Positions 15,885 to 23,773 of a stretch of 64,000 nt of DNA are shown here, piece after piece (positions within the stretch are counted from its first letter, which is position 1; each line of letters opens with the position of its first letter). Both the position numbers and the translations under genes were made by a program. Location of the stretch: positions 26,000 through 89,999 of the IMG/VR virus record IMGVR_UViG_3300027782_004428. One strand, given 5' to 3'. The notes beneath the pieces are model-generated. The model was not told the DNA's origin. It searched no databases and saw only the letters and a list, made by a program, of their open reading frames with translations. The stretch comes from a virus.

Positions 15885-17166
15885 CTCAAACATATTCTGC
15901 AATACTCCGTGGTATGAGCTACACATCTATTGGGATGGTAGTTTAGGTATCTGTTGTCAAGAGTCTCACAAACTCTATGACGACAACAGTTACAACATTG
16001 CCACGACTAGTATTGCAGAATGGTTTAACTCTGACCCTGTACGACATTTTAGGCAAGGTGTCTTGGGCGATCGCCCGGTGAGTGCGTGTTCTAGATGTTA
16101 TCAAGAAGAGATCGTGGGCGGCAATAGTCGTCGCATCAAAAGCAATCAAAAAAGTGTTATCTTCCAGCAGGCGTTTGAGGACAGTTTTGAACAAAGTCCT
16201 GGCCGTAGACATTTTGATGAGTCTGGAACCACTGGTACCCATCCCATTGACATACATGTGGATCTTGGAAACTATTGCAACCTGGCCTGCAAGATGTGCG
16301 ATGCTCAGGCGTCCAGTATCATTGCTTCACAACAGGTCAAGTGGGGGATTGAGTCTAGTAGACAATACCTTGGCACAGATTGGACACAAGATCAACAGGT
16401 GTGGAACAGTTTCCTAACGCAACTGATACACATACCTAAATTAAACAACATTCACTTCATGGGCGGTGAAACACTGTTGACTCGCCGCTTTGAGGATCTT
16501 GTGGATCACTTGATTGCACATGATCGCCTGGATGTGTGTTTCTCTTTTGTGACCAACGGTACTACATTCAAGCCTGAGTTGATGACCAAACTAAAAAAAT
16601 TTCGCAGAGTGGGCATAGAAGTCAGCATAGAAACTGTGGATGCACACAATGTTTACCAACGTCAGGGCACAGACAATCAGTTGGTCATGGCCAATCTTGA
16701 TCGATATCAAGATTTGTGCAACGGATCAAACATAACACTCACAGCAAGACCTGCGGTCAGTGCCCTAACCATTGGATACTTTCCGGGACTGCTGGAATAC
16801 TGCTTGGATAAAAACTTAATAGTCAAGAGTTTGTTGGTTACCAATCCACAATTCTTAAACGCAGTGATCTTGCCCGACACAGTGAAACAACAATATCTCA
16901 AGCATTATCAAGTTCTACTAGACAGATTAAATAGTGTACAAGTTCCCAAGGACTACAATGCCAGTGATCCAAACAATCATGACATGATTGTGAAAGAACA
17001 GGTGCAAATGTGCATGAATATTTTGCGTCAACCGGCGCCCCCAGACGTAGAACAACAGCGCAAACTCATGGTAGAGCATTGTCGCAAATGGGATCAGGTA
17101 TATGGGTATGATGCTAGAACATTGTATCCGGAACTGGCAGAGGTATGGACACAGTATGACTACTAA
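15877..17166 (+). CDS. radical SAM protein with twitch/SPASM-like regions (1)
   Basis: About 429 residues. The start is uncertain: GTG at 15877 or TTG at 15868, both overlapping clpP. An N-terminal cysteine block ([25 protein letters not shown]) resembles an auxiliary cluster binding site. The radical SAM motif is CNLACKMC near residue 140, followed by FMGGETLL and VTNGTTF. The family uses SAM cleavage to modify peptides or small molecules. No peptide substrate gene is recognised nearby. It overlaps the next gene by 11 bases. Confidence 0.82.
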   Translation: MPNSNIFCNTPWYELHIYWDGSLGICCQESHKLYDDNSYNIATTSIAEWFNSDPVRHFRQGVLGDRPVSACSRCYQEEIVGGNSRRIKSNQKSVIFQQAFEDSFEQSPGRRHFDESGTTGTHPIDIHVDLGNYCNLACKMCDAQASSIIASQQVKWGIESSRQYLGTDWTQDQQVWNSFLTQLIHIPKLNNIHFMGGETLLTRRFEDLVDHLIAHDRLDVCFSFVTNGTTFKPELMTKLKKFRRVGIEVSIETVDAHNVYQRQGTDNQLVMANLDRYQDLCNGSNITLTARPAVSALTIGYFPGLLEYCLDKNLIVKSLLVTNPQFLNAVILPDTVKQQYLKHYQVLLDRLNSVQVPKDYNASDPNNHDMIVKEQVQMCMNILRQPAPPDVEQQRKLMVEHCRKWDQVYGYDARTLYPELAEVWTQYDY

Positions 17167-17569
17167 AGTAAAAATGTGTGTGACGTTGGACCCAGTGGGC
17201 AAGCCCTGGATAATTGCAGAAGCCAATGGCCGAGGGCAACTTCAACAACTGTTGACCACAACTGATTTCAGTTTTGACTTTAGAGCAGATGATAGTGGGT
17301 ATTTAAAAATCACACACTTTGCCAAAGCAGATCACGATCACGATACCGCGGTGATTGTGAAAGAAATCAAATTTTTTGATATCTCGGATCCCAGATTTGT
17401 CTGGGCTGGGATATACTATCCTGAATATCCTGAACACTATCCCGATAAGACATCTCCGTTGCCAGGGCATGGATACCTTGGATGGAACGGCGTTTATAAA
17501 CTAGAGTTCTCAGTACCAGTGTTTACCTGGATGCACAAAATTAAAAATTTTGGATGGATTTACGGATGA
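17156..17569 (+). CDS. hypothetical protein
   Basis: 137 residues from the ATG at 17156, overlapping the radical SAM gene. Rich in aromatic residues (WAGIYYPEYPEHYPD, GYLGWNGVYKLEFSVPVFTW), which suggests a compact beta protein. Its coupling to the radical SAM gene makes it a possible partner or substrate carrier, but this is inference. Confidence 0.6.
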   Translation: MTTKVKMCVTLDPVGKPWIIAEANGRGQLQQLLTTTDFSFDFRADDSGYLKITHFAKADHDHDTAVIVKEIKFFDISDPRFVWAGIYYPEYPEHYPDKTSPLPGHGYLGWNGVYKLEFSVPVFTWMHKIKNFGWIYG

Positions 17570-17618
17570 ACTTCCCAGCCTTCACGTGCCCAGCGACACA
17601 GCATCAATAGATCTGCAA

Positions 17619-17738
17619 TCATTTTGCGTAGATTGCTTTGGCTTCGGTTATTTTACCAGCTCTGGCCAATACTGAGGCTGCACGAGCTTCGCCCATGGCT
17701 TCAAGAAAATTCCAAATTGAGTCTAAAAATTGTTTCAT
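17619..17738 (-). CDS. 39-residue small helical protein
   Basis: MKQFLDSIWNFLEAMGEARA begins a helical peptide ending EAKAIYAK. Its ATG overlaps the stop of the upstream minus-strand gene (17735). A possible further 20-codon frame follows at its stop (ATGA). Too short to classify. The pattern of small alanine-rich helices is common in proteobacterial small proteins. Confidence 0.45.
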   Translation of the reverse strand: MKQFLDSIWNFLEAMGEARAASVLARAGKITEAKAIYAK

Positions 17739-17905
17739 AAGAAATTCCTATCTGATTGTTTGTGGTACTGGCGTGACCAGTACTCTACGTCTGATGCGCT
17801 GGCGATGCATTTGGTACTCAAATACTGTTCCAAGCGAGATTGGTAATTTTGCTTGGGGAACATCTCAGCAAGACGTTCTACTAATTGAATAAACATTTGT
17901 GACAT
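17735..17905 (-). CDS. DUF3563-like small protein
   Basis: 56 residues: an amphipathic start MSQMFIQLVERLAEMFP and then RLEQYLSTKCIASASDVEYWSRQY. The order of a short hydrophobic helix, YL-x5-A-x-D and a charged tail resembles the DUF3563 family common in Burkholderiales. A strong GAAGGAG precedes the ATG, with a TAAATA late box further upstream. Confidence 0.55.
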   Translation of the reverse strand: MSQMFIQLVERLAEMFPKQNYQSRLEQYLSTKCIASASDVEYWSRQYHKQSDRNFL

Positions 17906-17933
17906 TTATTTTCTCCTTCTCAGTATTTACCAT

Positions 17934-17939
17934 GAGACA
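17934..17939 (-). promoter_or_regulatory. putative late promoter box TAAATA (leadered)
   Basis: GGTAAATACTGAGAAGGAG on the minus strand, upstream of the two small genes at 17.6-17.9 kb. Confidence 0.5.
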
Positions 17940-17999
17940 ATGTTGCACCGCACAAAAACTCGTGGTTTCTACTGAGTTTAGTAACTGCTCACTAAACGG

Positions 18000-18028
18000 T
18001 TGACCAATAATTCACCTTTTGCTATAAT
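18000..18028 (+). promoter_or_regulatory. sigma70-type promoter, leaderless geometry
   Basis: TTGACC (18000-18005), 17-base spacer, TATAAT (18023-18028), then 6 bases to the ATG at 18035. Confidence 0.85.
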
Positions 18029-18034
18029 ACTTGT

Positions 18035-18451
18035 ATGCTTTACTTCGCTTATGGAATGAACACAAACCGGTCAGAAATGACCCATCGTTGCCCTGGGGCT
18101 CTGAGCCTGGGCCATGCCCGGCTGGTTGACCGTATATTTAGATTTGCAACCCACGCTGATGTGGTCAAGTGCAAAGGCTCCTATGTGGACGGAGTACTGT
18201 GGACCATTGATGATTTTCATCTAAACGCCCTGGATCGACTGGAAGGTTATCCCTACTACTACAACCGCAGAAGTCTCAGAGTGGCTCATGACAATCGTAT
18301 TGTCATGGCAGAAACCTACTTCATGCAACCGGGGAATCTGGATAGCCTGCCCAGTCAGGGCTATTTTGACATGGTGGTTGAGGGCTATAATCAGCACAAT
18401 ATACCCCTAGATCAGGTGTATAATAGTGTGTACGAAAGTACTACTTTTTAA
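18035..18451 (+). CDS. gamma-glutamylcyclotransferase-like (GGCT/AIG2 fold) protein
   Basis: 138 residues. YFAYGMNTNRSEM is the substrate-binding loop of GGCT-like enzymes, and LDRLEGYPYYYNRR carries the catalytic Glu. The family cyclises gamma-glutamyl amines or peptides to 5-oxoproline and could act on glutathione-type compounds. No ribosome binding site: the -10 box ends 6 bases before the ATG. Confidence 0.85.
   Translation: MLYFAYGMNTNRSEMTHRCPGALSLGHARLVDRIFRFATHADVVKCKGSYVDGVLWTIDDFHLNALDRLEGYPYYYNRRSLRVAHDNRIVMAETYFMQPGNLDSLPSQGYFDMVVEGYNQHNIPLDQVYNSVYESTTF
18437..18446 (+). repeat. recurring motif AGTACTACTT (copy 1)
   Basis: The same ten bases occur at 33341 and 38994, each time just upstream of a sigma70 promoter; 8 of 10 bases recur at 10572. 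Possible regulator site. Confidence 0.4.
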
Positions 18452-18466
18452 CTAGTGCTATTTTGG

Positions 18467-18495
18467 TTGACCAATAATGGCTCTTTTGCTATAAT
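18467..18495 (+). promoter_or_regulatory. sigma70-type early promoter
   Basis: TTGACC, 17-base spacer AATAATGGCTC..., extended TATAAT (18490-18495). Confidence 0.85.
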
Positions 18496-18527
18496 ATAGA
18501 CATAGAGTAACAAAACAGGAGTCCCAA

Positions 18528-18779
18528 ATGCGCCACGTAGCAGGTTTTAGTAACAGCACCAAAATTCGTTTTATCGTCAACGGTTTTGGCATGTACGGTA
18601 CTATCAACGATATCTACACAAAAACAGCCACAGTCACGCATGGTGCCGCTCTGCGACTGGCCATCCAAAAATTGGCTTACGATCGCCGTCGCAGTCCCTT
18701 TACAGGCGAAGGTCGTCCAGTGGGTGTGAACATCACCCACGAAGGACATGACGTGCAAATCACCTTGATGGCCAATTGA
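18528..18779 (+). CDS. small hypothetical phage protein
   Basis: 83 residues behind CAGGAGTCCCAA. Basic centre (LAYDRRRSPFTGEGRPVG) and beta-rich ends. One gene between two early promoters. Not recognised. Confidence 0.7.
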   Translation: MRHVAGFSNSTKIRFIVNGFGMYGTINDIYTKTATVTHGAALRLAIQKLAYDRRRSPFTGEGRPVGVNITHEGHDVQITLMAN

Positions 18780-18785
18780 TTTTGG

Positions 18786-18814
18786 TTGACCAGAATTCCC
18801 CGATTTGCTATAAT
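18786..18814 (+). promoter_or_regulatory. sigma70-type early promoter
   Basis: TTGACC, 17 bases, TATAAT (18809-18814). Drives the run of overlapping genes 18845-20306. Confidence 0.85.
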
Positions 18815-18844
18815 ATACACATAGACACACAAAAGGAGCCCCAA

Positions 18845-19123
18845 ATGTCATACGTAATTGTTGCAAAAGGTACTGGTTTAATCGTTACAGACGGTCCCAA
18901 CAAAACCCGTGCATACAAAACTTTTGGTGCCGCCAAGGCAACTCGTACCCGTCTCTGCCACAAAGCAGGTTGGAACGAAAGCCAACTGAACATTATTGCT
19001 CGCGACACTTACAAGTCTCCTAAAATAATTGTCAAGAATTTGATGAGTGGCAAGCCTGTAGAAATCGACGCAGACACCCCTTGGTGTTGCAACCCAGCCT
19101 CCGAAACTTACTGGAGCATGTGA
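18845..19123 (+). CDS. small hypothetical phage protein
   Basis: 92 residues from the ATG at 18845 behind AAGGAGCCCCAA. Begins MSYVIVAKGTGLIVTDGPN and ends with a Cys-Cys pair (PWCCNPASETYWSM). Its stop overlaps the next start as TGATG. Function unknown. Confidence 0.65.
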   Translation: MSYVIVAKGTGLIVTDGPNKTRAYKTFGAAKATRTRLCHKAGWNESQLNIIARDTYKSPKIIVKNLMSGKPVEIDADTPWCCNPASETYWSM

Positions 19124-19275
19124 TGAACAAAGAAAATCAAGTTTGGACTATGAGTTGGACTCAGCCGTATTCAACTTGGCCCAAGTCAAAACCAGTAGAA
19201 CTCAAAGAATCTGAGATCACAGACTTTACTGAGGCTCGTGAAGTGCTGGCTCGTATCATGCAAAAGAGGACTTGA
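19123..19275 (+). CDS. 50-residue hypothetical protein
   Basis: Trp-rich N-terminus (VWTMSWTQPYSTWPKSK) and acidic helix. Coupled to the previous gene by a one-base overlap. Unknown. Confidence 0.5.
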   Translation: MNKENQVWTMSWTQPYSTWPKSKPVELKESEITDFTEAREVLARIMQKRT

Positions 19276-19277
19276 TC

Positions 19278-19478
19278 ATGTGGACTGTGATTTTGATCTT
19301 GGCCACTGGCACACAAAATGTAGGACAATATTCCACTGCCCAGGCCTGTGAGGCCGCGGCCCTAAAGTTCCAGCAACAAAAGGTTGTGGCCGCATGTGTG
19401 CCACAAGAAACACCCGAACAAGGTCTGGTTCGCATGCAAGCCATTATGAAAACTTTGGTAGAAAGCATGCCCAAATGA
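19278..19478 (+). CDS. small exported protein
   Basis: 66 residues with a signal-like start MWTVILILATGTQ, a helix AQACEAAALKFQQQK and a second Cys (ACVPQETP). AGAGGA precedes the ATG. Probably periplasmic. It overlaps the SWIM gene by ATGA. Confidence 0.55.
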   Translation: MWTVILILATGTQNVGQYSTAQACEAAALKFQQQKVVAACVPQETPEQGLVRMQAIMKTLVESMPK

Positions 19479-19822
19479 AATGGTTTGCTGAAACAACTAA
19501 TTGGGAAGACTCCACCCCCAACGGCATCTACTTGCTGGATGATGGCAAGACCAAGATGTATGCGTTCCGGCCCTTTGGCACAGGTGAGATCAAAGTATTT
19601 AAAAACCCAATCCGCATTGATCTGCGTGGTCGTAAGTTTGTGATTAACTCTGTGCAATTCAAGACTGAGTTAAAAGAACCCAAACCCGAAGGTCGTGTGA
19701 TCGAAGTGCGTGGTAGCAAAGGTGACATTTATAAGGTAACTGATGTCAACGGCAATCTCTCTTGCACTTGTTCAGGTTTTCGATTCCGTGGAGACTGTAA
19801 ACACATCAAGGAGCTGGCATGA
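19475..19822 (+). CDS. SWIM zinc-finger-like protein
   Basis: 115 residues. The C-terminus reads LSCTCSGFRFRGDCKHIKEL, a C-x-C-x8-C-x-H SWIM zinc site, preceded by a beta domain with KMYAFRPFGTG. SWIM fingers bind DNA or protein, often in recombination factors and transposases. Coupled by ATGA at both ends. Confidence 0.7.
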   Translation: MKWFAETTNWEDSTPNGIYLLDDGKTKMYAFRPFGTGEIKVFKNPIRIDLRGRKFVINSVQFKTELKEPKPEGRVIEVRGSKGDIYKVTDVNGNLSCTCSGFRFRGDCKHIKELA

Positions 19823-20127
19823 AATATCTTGTGATTTTATTTTTAGCAGTGACCAATGTCTGGGCACAACCACAACCACAGGTGGGCAAGCATGACATGG
19901 TCTTCACAGCACAGCCCGCATATCCAGTCAAACGGGTAGAGTGGATTGTGACTGATCAGGTGGACGAAATGTGTCAAGGCTTTGCATCGCTTAGCCAGGG
20001 CCGCCGGTATGTTGCCTGCACCAAATTCAATGATGCTGTGTGTATAGTGTACACCAGACCCAATTTGACCTTGGCTGAGTTGGGACACGAAATGCGTCAT
20101 TGCTTTGAAGGCCATTGGCACCGATGA
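19819..20127 (+). CDS. secreted protein with HExxH zinc-protease-like motif
   Basis: 102 residues. Signal peptide MKYLVILFLAVTNVWA, then a domain ending LAELGHEMRHCFEGHWHR. HEMRH fits HExxH, and the second His pair after EGH could be further zinc ligands, so a small periplasmic metallopeptidase is possible. The domain is short for a protease, and two or more Cys suggest a disulfide. The next gene repeats the same signal peptide. Confidence 0.6.
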   Translation: MKYLVILFLAVTNVWAQPQPQVGKHDMVFTAQPAYPVKRVEWIVTDQVDEMCQGFASLSQGRRYVACTKFNDAVCIVYTRPNLTLAELGHEMRHCFEGHWHR

Positions 20128-20306
20128 AATACCTTGTGATTTTATTTTTGTTTGGTACGGCTGTGGCACAGACTGTAACCACTACTACCCAGACCATTCG
20201 TGAAGAAACAACCATCGTCACAGTGACTCAAAACGGAAGCACAACCACACAATCCAGTGTTCCAATTGTGTACCGGTGCAACGGGCGAACGTGCGTCAAG
20301 CCCTAG
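20124..20306 (+). CDS. small secreted Thr-rich protein
   Basis: 60 residues. Its first codons nearly copy the preceding gene (MKYLVILFLF versus MKYLVILFLA), suggesting a duplicated signal sequence attached to an unrelated Thr-rich mature part with two cysteines (YRCNGRTCVKP). Ends just before a terminator. Confidence 0.55.
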   Translation: MKYLVILFLFGTAVAQTVTTTTQTIREETTIVTVTQNGSTTTQSSVPIVYRCNGRTCVKP

Positions 20307-20312
20307 CCACAA

Positions 20313-20334
20313 GAAAGCCCCTTTCGGGGCTTTC
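20313..20334. terminator. bidirectional rho-independent terminator
   Basis: GAAAGCCCC TTTC GGGGCTTTC works on both strands and separates convergent operons ending at 20306 (+) and 20340 (-). Confidence 0.85.
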
Positions 20335-20339
20335 ATCTT

Positions 20340-20567
20340 TTACGCAGCGTCTACAAACTTTTTAAGTTCTTCGGCCTTGACCACAATGTCCGTACTGGAC
20401 GGGAAATCGGGCATGGTTGGATAAGGAAGAGTTCCGCGATTGGCATCATTCAGTTTGGAATGATATTCGTCGCTTAGACTACTGCGTTTTTCGTAGACTG
20501 GCGCTTGAAGAATTTCCTTGGCCAAGGTCAAGAGTTCGAGACGGATCTCGTAAGGTGTTTTGCTCAT
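20340..20567 (-). CDS. conserved small myovirus protein
   Basis: 75 residues from ATG 20567 behind CAGGAG. The N-terminus MSKTPYEIRLELLTLAKEIL matches a small helical protein seen widely in T4-like phages (my recollection). Acidic, no known function. Confidence 0.7.
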   Translation of the reverse strand: MSKTPYEIRLELLTLAKEILQAPVYEKRSSLSDEYHSKLNDANRGTLPYPTMPDFPSSTDIVVKAEELKKFVDAA

Positions 20568-20639
20568 GTTTTTCTCCTGTGTATGTGTGTGTCGTTCAAG
20601 TCCCGCCCTATGCAGGACAAGATTGCTACACGAGCACAA

Positions 20640-21071
20640 TTACTTATAGATGTAATTAACAGTGTCAGAATTTTCGCGGTAGATGCCTGCACCATTCTTC
20701 AAATGAAAACGTTTGGCCATCTCGGTCTTGGGACTGAGTGTAACGTAGGTATCAATGTCCGGAAATTCCGCTTTGATTGATTCTTGAGCTCGAACAATCA
20801 GTTCACGCCCTGCTCCAGACGCATACGACCAAATTGTGTAAAATACCGCAGTTTTGGCACTCCCGACCAACTCCACCAAGTCATCCACTGCTGCAGGAAT
20901 AGCATCCAAAAACTTTACACAGGTCACTGCACGAGTTTGGTCTCCATCTTTCAGCATGTATATTCGACTGTTCGAGTTCACACGGTCAGTCACAGGTATC
21001 TCAGGGCGCACTGGGTCGTCCTTTAGGAGATTGACAATTTCGTCGGTAATACTTGTGATGGTGTGTAACAT
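20640..21071 (-). CDS. GNAT-like phage protein
   Basis: 143 residues. AVFYTIWSYASGAGRELIVRAQ resembles the acetyl-CoA loop region of GNAT folds, and TYVTLSPKTEMAKRFHLKNGAG the C-terminal strand-helix. I recall similar phage proteins with this ending. Acetyltransferase activity is not certain. A minus-strand TAAATA box lies about 30 bases upstream. Confidence 0.55.
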   Translation of the reverse strand: MLHTITSITDEIVNLLKDDPVRPEIPVTDRVNSNSRIYMLKDGDQTRAVTCVKFLDAIPAAVDDLVELVGSAKTAVFYTIWSYASGAGRELIVRAQESIKAEFPDIDTYVTLSPKTEMAKRFHLKNGAGIYRENSDTVNYIYK

Positions 21072-21098
21072 AATACGCTCTTTATATGCTTGTAAACC

Positions 21099-21104
21099 TA
21101 TTTA
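21099..21104 (-). promoter_or_regulatory. putative late promoter box TAAATA (leadered)
   Basis: GATAAATAGG on the minus strand, 27 bases before the ATG at 21071. Confidence 0.45.
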
Positions 21105-21116
21105 TCAAACACACGT

Positions 21117-21147
21117 AGAAAAAGAAAAACAGGGCCTTTCAGCCCTG
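21117..21147 (-). terminator. rho-independent terminator
   Basis: CAGGGCTGAAAGGCCCTG then TTTTTCTTTTT on the minus strand. The stem begins inside the stop region of the gene ending at 21139. Confidence 0.7.
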
Positions 21148-21405
21148 CACTTCTTGATACTTTTGTAAAGCCCGTACCCTGGCCACGAGTAATCTAATCT
21201 TCACATAGTCACTGAGTTCGTCGTCATCCAGTTCTGGTTGAAATGGTTGAACCCTGGGCTTACGTGCCAGACTAGAACACAGGAATTCATCATCCGGTGC
21301 ATCGTATGGGTTGGTACCCTGCAACCGGATTGATGTAAACCGGTTGGGATTACTTCTTAGTAGTTTCGGCTTTGGCGGCAGGCGTACCCGTTGTGCTTTT
21401 GGCAT
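21139..21405 (-). CDS. small hypothetical phage protein
   Basis: 88 residues. Basic N-terminus (MPKAQRVRLPPKPKLLRS) and C-terminal helix LSDYVKIRLLVARVRALQKYQEV, a pattern I recall from other myoviruses. It overlaps the 3' end of the upstream exported-protein gene by 56 bases in a different frame. Confidence 0.55.
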   Translation of the reverse strand: MPKAQRVRLPPKPKLLRSNPNRFTSIRLQGTNPYDAPDDEFLCSSLARKPRVQPFQPELDDDELSDYVKIRLLVARVRALQKYQEVQG

Positions 21406-21550
21406 CAGCCTTGGCAGGAGTACTGGCTGCTGTAGCAGGCGCAGTAACAGCAGGCTTGGCTTCTACTTTCTTTTCTTCTTTCTTGGGTGCATCTGCGGCA
21501 AACACAGAAACGGCAAACACGGTAGCGATGAGAGCGATAAATTGTTTCAT
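21350..21550 (-). CDS. small exported Ala/Lys-rich protein
   Basis: 66 residues. Signal peptide MKQFIALIATVFAVSVFA followed by ADAPKKEEKKVEAKPA and a low-complexity Ala/Thr/Lys tail. AGGAG lies upstream of the ATG. This type of small periplasmic protein is common in betaproteobacteria and may have been taken from a host. Confidence 0.65.
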   Translation of the reverse strand: MKQFIALIATVFAVSVFAADAPKKEEKKVEAKPAVTAPATAASTPAKADAKSTTGTPAAKAETTKK

Positions 21551-21658
21551 AGTAATCTCCTTTGATTTGAAACTATAGCAAGAACCTTCCTGCTATACAT
21601 ATACAACGCCATAGCCCTGCAAAAGGTTGACACAGTCTGGCAATGTTGCCAAAACATA

Positions 21659-21687
21659 TTGCGATTGTGTGACAACTGTCTTATAAT
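21659..21687 (+). promoter_or_regulatory. sigma70-type promoter
   Basis: TTGCGA, 17 bases, TATAAT (21682-21687). The leader runs to the ATG at 21734. The rest of the 183-base gap 21551-21733 shows no other feature. Confidence 0.6.
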
Positions 21688-21733
21688 ACTTAAATGCTGT
21701 ACGCAACGGCTACTACTATGAAAGGTAAAAAAT

Positions 21734-22000
21734 ATGCGTTTTAATCCAGAAACTAAGACTTACAAAGTGTTCAATGCACTTTACAACGGCGAGACTTTGA
21801 CTCCATCAGAAGCAAAGAAGCGTTTTGGCGTGGGTAACTTGAGTGCTGAAGCCAGCCGCATCCGTGCTGCCGGTTTTGCTGTTTACTCAAACAGCCGCAC
21901 CGCCGGTAACGGTGTCAAGGTTACAGAATATGTAATTGGCAAGCCAAGCCGCAAAATTGTAGCCGCTGGTTACAAAGCAATGGCCATGGGCCTGGTCTAA
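21734..22000 (+). CDS. winged-helix-like small DNA-binding protein
   Basis: 88 residues. LTPSEAKKRFGVGNLSAEASRIRAAG is a helix-turn-helix style segment, followed by YVIGKPSRKIVAAGYKAMA. It closely resembles a conserved myovirus protein. Probably binds DNA. Single-gene unit between a promoter and a terminator. Confidence 0.7.
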   Translation: MRFNPETKTYKVFNALYNGETLTPSEAKKRFGVGNLSAEASRIRAAGFAVYSNSRTAGNGVKVTEYVIGKPSRKIVAAGYKAMAMGLV

Positions 22001-22038
22001 AATTTAGACACGCTGTCCAATTCAGACTGGACACATTG

Positions 22039-22069
22039 AAAAACCCTGCCCACGGTAGGGTTTTTTCTT
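22039..22069 (+). terminator. rho-independent terminator
   Basis: ACCCT GCCCACGGT AGGGT with a T6 run. The late promoter of the next gene begins at its last base. Confidence 0.8.
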
Positions 22070-22075
22070 TAAATA
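22070..22075 (+). promoter_or_regulatory. putative late promoter, leaderless geometry
   Basis: TAAATA, then TCCC, then the ATG at 22080 (4-base gap). Confidence 0.65.
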
Positions 22076-22079
22076 TCCC

Positions 22080-22970
22080 ATGCACATAGAACCCACCAGC
22101 AGATGCACTTTATCTTGTCCAGCCTGTCCTAGAACATGGTTTTCTGACAGATTAAATCGCGCATTTCCCAAACAAGATTTAGACTTAGATCATCTTGAAC
22201 ATTTTTTGGATTGCAAAAGCGGTCATCAAATCAAATCATTCATGCTCAATGGCAATCATGGTGATCCGATTTATTATCCTGATCTTTTGCCCCTGATAGC
22301 TCGATTTAGAAATACCAAATCATTTAAAATCAGCACCAATGGCAGTTACCAAACACCAAAATTCTGGCAAGAGTTATCAAACCAGTTAACAGACAAAGAC
22401 ACTGTGTTTTTTAGCATCGATGGACTTGAGCACAACAATCATTTGTATCGAAAAAACAGTGACTGGAAATCAATCATGCAAGGACTGGAAATCATGTCTC
22501 AGGGTCCGGCTCGCGTGGTTTGGAAAACTCTGATATTTTCTTATAACGCAAATGAACTAGATCAAATTCAAGATGTTGCACACAGTCGCGGGGTAGAATT
22601 CATTGCCGAATCAACCAGCAGATTTGGCGATGATGCCTTGGTCCCGGATACCCACCTGATTGATACCAGTCGTTTGTACAAAAATATTCAAGAACAAGTA
22701 ACCATCCAACCACAGTGTAGCACACAAGAATATATTTCAGCAGATGGATACTATTGGCCGTGTTGTCTAATCACTTCAATGTTTACTTTACATAAAACAG
22801 AATTATGGAAACAAAGGAAAAATTGGGCTATTCAAAATCAGACGTTAGATCAAACTAGGTTACATTTGAACCACTGGAAACAATCTATTTTGGACAGCCC
22901 AGAGACTGCGCATGATGTGTGTAAAATGAGTTGTAAACCAGGTCAGGAATTTGGTTGGTCCAAAATGTGA
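22080..22970 (+). CDS. radical SAM protein with SPASM-like C-terminus (2)
   Basis: 296 residues. The SAM cluster motif CTLSCPAC is at residues 9-16, very near the N-terminus. LNGNHGDPIYYPDLL stands where GGEP is usual, and ISTNGSYQ follows. The C-terminal cysteines (IQPQCSTQEYISADGYYWPCC, DVCKMSC) would bind an auxiliary cluster. Substrate unknown. No ribosome binding site; a late promoter box ends 4 bases before the ATG. Confidence 0.82.
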   Translation: MHIEPTSRCTLSCPACPRTWFSDRLNRAFPKQDLDLDHLEHFLDCKSGHQIKSFMLNGNHGDPIYYPDLLPLIARFRNTKSFKISTNGSYQTPKFWQELSNQLTDKDTVFFSIDGLEHNNHLYRKNSDWKSIMQGLEIMSQGPARVVWKTLIFSYNANELDQIQDVAHSRGVEFIAESTSRFGDDALVPDTHLIDTSRLYKNIQEQVTIQPQCSTQEYISADGYYWPCCLITSMFTLHKTELWKQRKNWAIQNQTLDQTRLHLNHWKQSILDSPETAHDVCKMSCKPGQEFGWSKM

Positions 22971-22999
22971 TTGACCAATTATTCTAGATCCTGTATAAT
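22971..22999 (+). promoter_or_regulatory. sigma70-type promoter, leaderless geometry
   Basis: TTGACC, 17 bases, TATAAT (22994-22999), 6 bases to the ATG at 23006. Confidence 0.85.
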
Positions 23000-23005
23000 A
23001 ACTAT

Positions 23006-23458
23006 ATGCTTAAAAAACTCTTTCAACGCTGGGGACGGTACCGTGTGATCATGGACCGTGTGGAAAACGAACCCTATCTGGAACGCTACTACGTGTTCCT
23101 CAAGGATAGAAATAGATTTCCATTCAATGTTTTTGTACACAAGTTTCTCAAGAGTGACCCCGATGACGTGCATGACCATCCTTGGCCGTTCCTGACCGTA
23201 ATCCTTCGGGGCGGCTACTGGGAATGGAGACCGCAATTCAACTCAAAAGGCGCCAAGGTTAGCGAAATTGCCAAATGGTGTGGTCCTGGTAGCGTCCGTT
23301 GGGCCAGTGCCAGTCAGTATCACAGAGTAGAACTAGACCCAGATGTCACATGTTGGACCTTGTTCTGCCCTGGCATCAAACAACGTGATTGGGGATTCCT
23401 GGTCCAGAACCAGTGGGTGCAGTGGGAACAATATTTAAAGCAAAGGAAAACAGTATGA
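23006..23458 (+). CDS. cupin-fold phage protein
   Basis: 150 residues. DDVHDHPWPFLTVILRGGYWEW is the first cupin motif with two His, and QYHRVELDP the second. LFCPGIKQRDWGF closes the barrel. Probably metal-binding; enzyme class not known. Similar proteins occur in many phages. Leaderless promoter geometry. Confidence 0.75.
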   Translation: MLKKLFQRWGRYRVIMDRVENEPYLERYYVFLKDRNRFPFNVFVHKFLKSDPDDVHDHPWPFLTVILRGGYWEWRPQFNSKGAKVSEIAKWCGPGSVRWASASQYHRVELDPDVTCWTLFCPGIKQRDWGFLVQNQWVQWEQYLKQRKTV

Positions 23459-23760
23459 ATTGGTTAAAACGTTGGTTGGCCCGAGCAGTGGTTGAAGGCC
23501 ATGAAGACTCTTCTGATCGGTCAGATCGTATATACGGAACTTTGGCCAGCACCAAAAAACGTGCCGTTGGGCAAGATGTTGAAAGCGATGAAGGACTCAA
23601 CATCACAGTACGCAAGGCCATTGGTGGCAGGATTGTGACGTTTAGGCACTATGATGCCAAAACTGACCGCCACAATCACCGGCTGTATGTAATCCCCGAA
23701 GAGCTTGACTTTGAGCGAGAATTGGGCAAGATGATCACCCTAGAATCCATGAGAGGCTGA
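23455..23760 (+). CDS. conserved small myovirus protein
   Basis: 101 residues, starting at ATGA over the cupin stop. The core IGGRIVTFRHYDAKTDRHNH and LYVIPEELDFERELGKM matches a protein I recall from T4-like cyanophages. Function unknown. Confidence 0.7.
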   Translation: MNWLKRWLARAVVEGHEDSSDRSDRIYGTLASTKKRAVGQDVESDEGLNITVRKAIGGRIVTFRHYDAKTDRHNHRLYVIPEELDFERELGKMITLESMRG

Positions 23761-23763
23761 AAG

Positions 23764-23769
23764 TAAATA
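23764..23769 (+). promoter_or_regulatory. putative late promoter, leaderless geometry
   Basis: TAAATA, CACT, ATG at 23774 (4-base gap). Confidence 0.65.
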
Positions 23770-23773
23770 CACT

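Noticed and set aside
20581-20639. Sequence resembling a tRNA T arm (GTTCAAGTCCCGC)
   Set aside because: The stem does not pair as a T arm and no anticodon or acceptor arm fits. It is the leader region of the small gene at 20340-20567.
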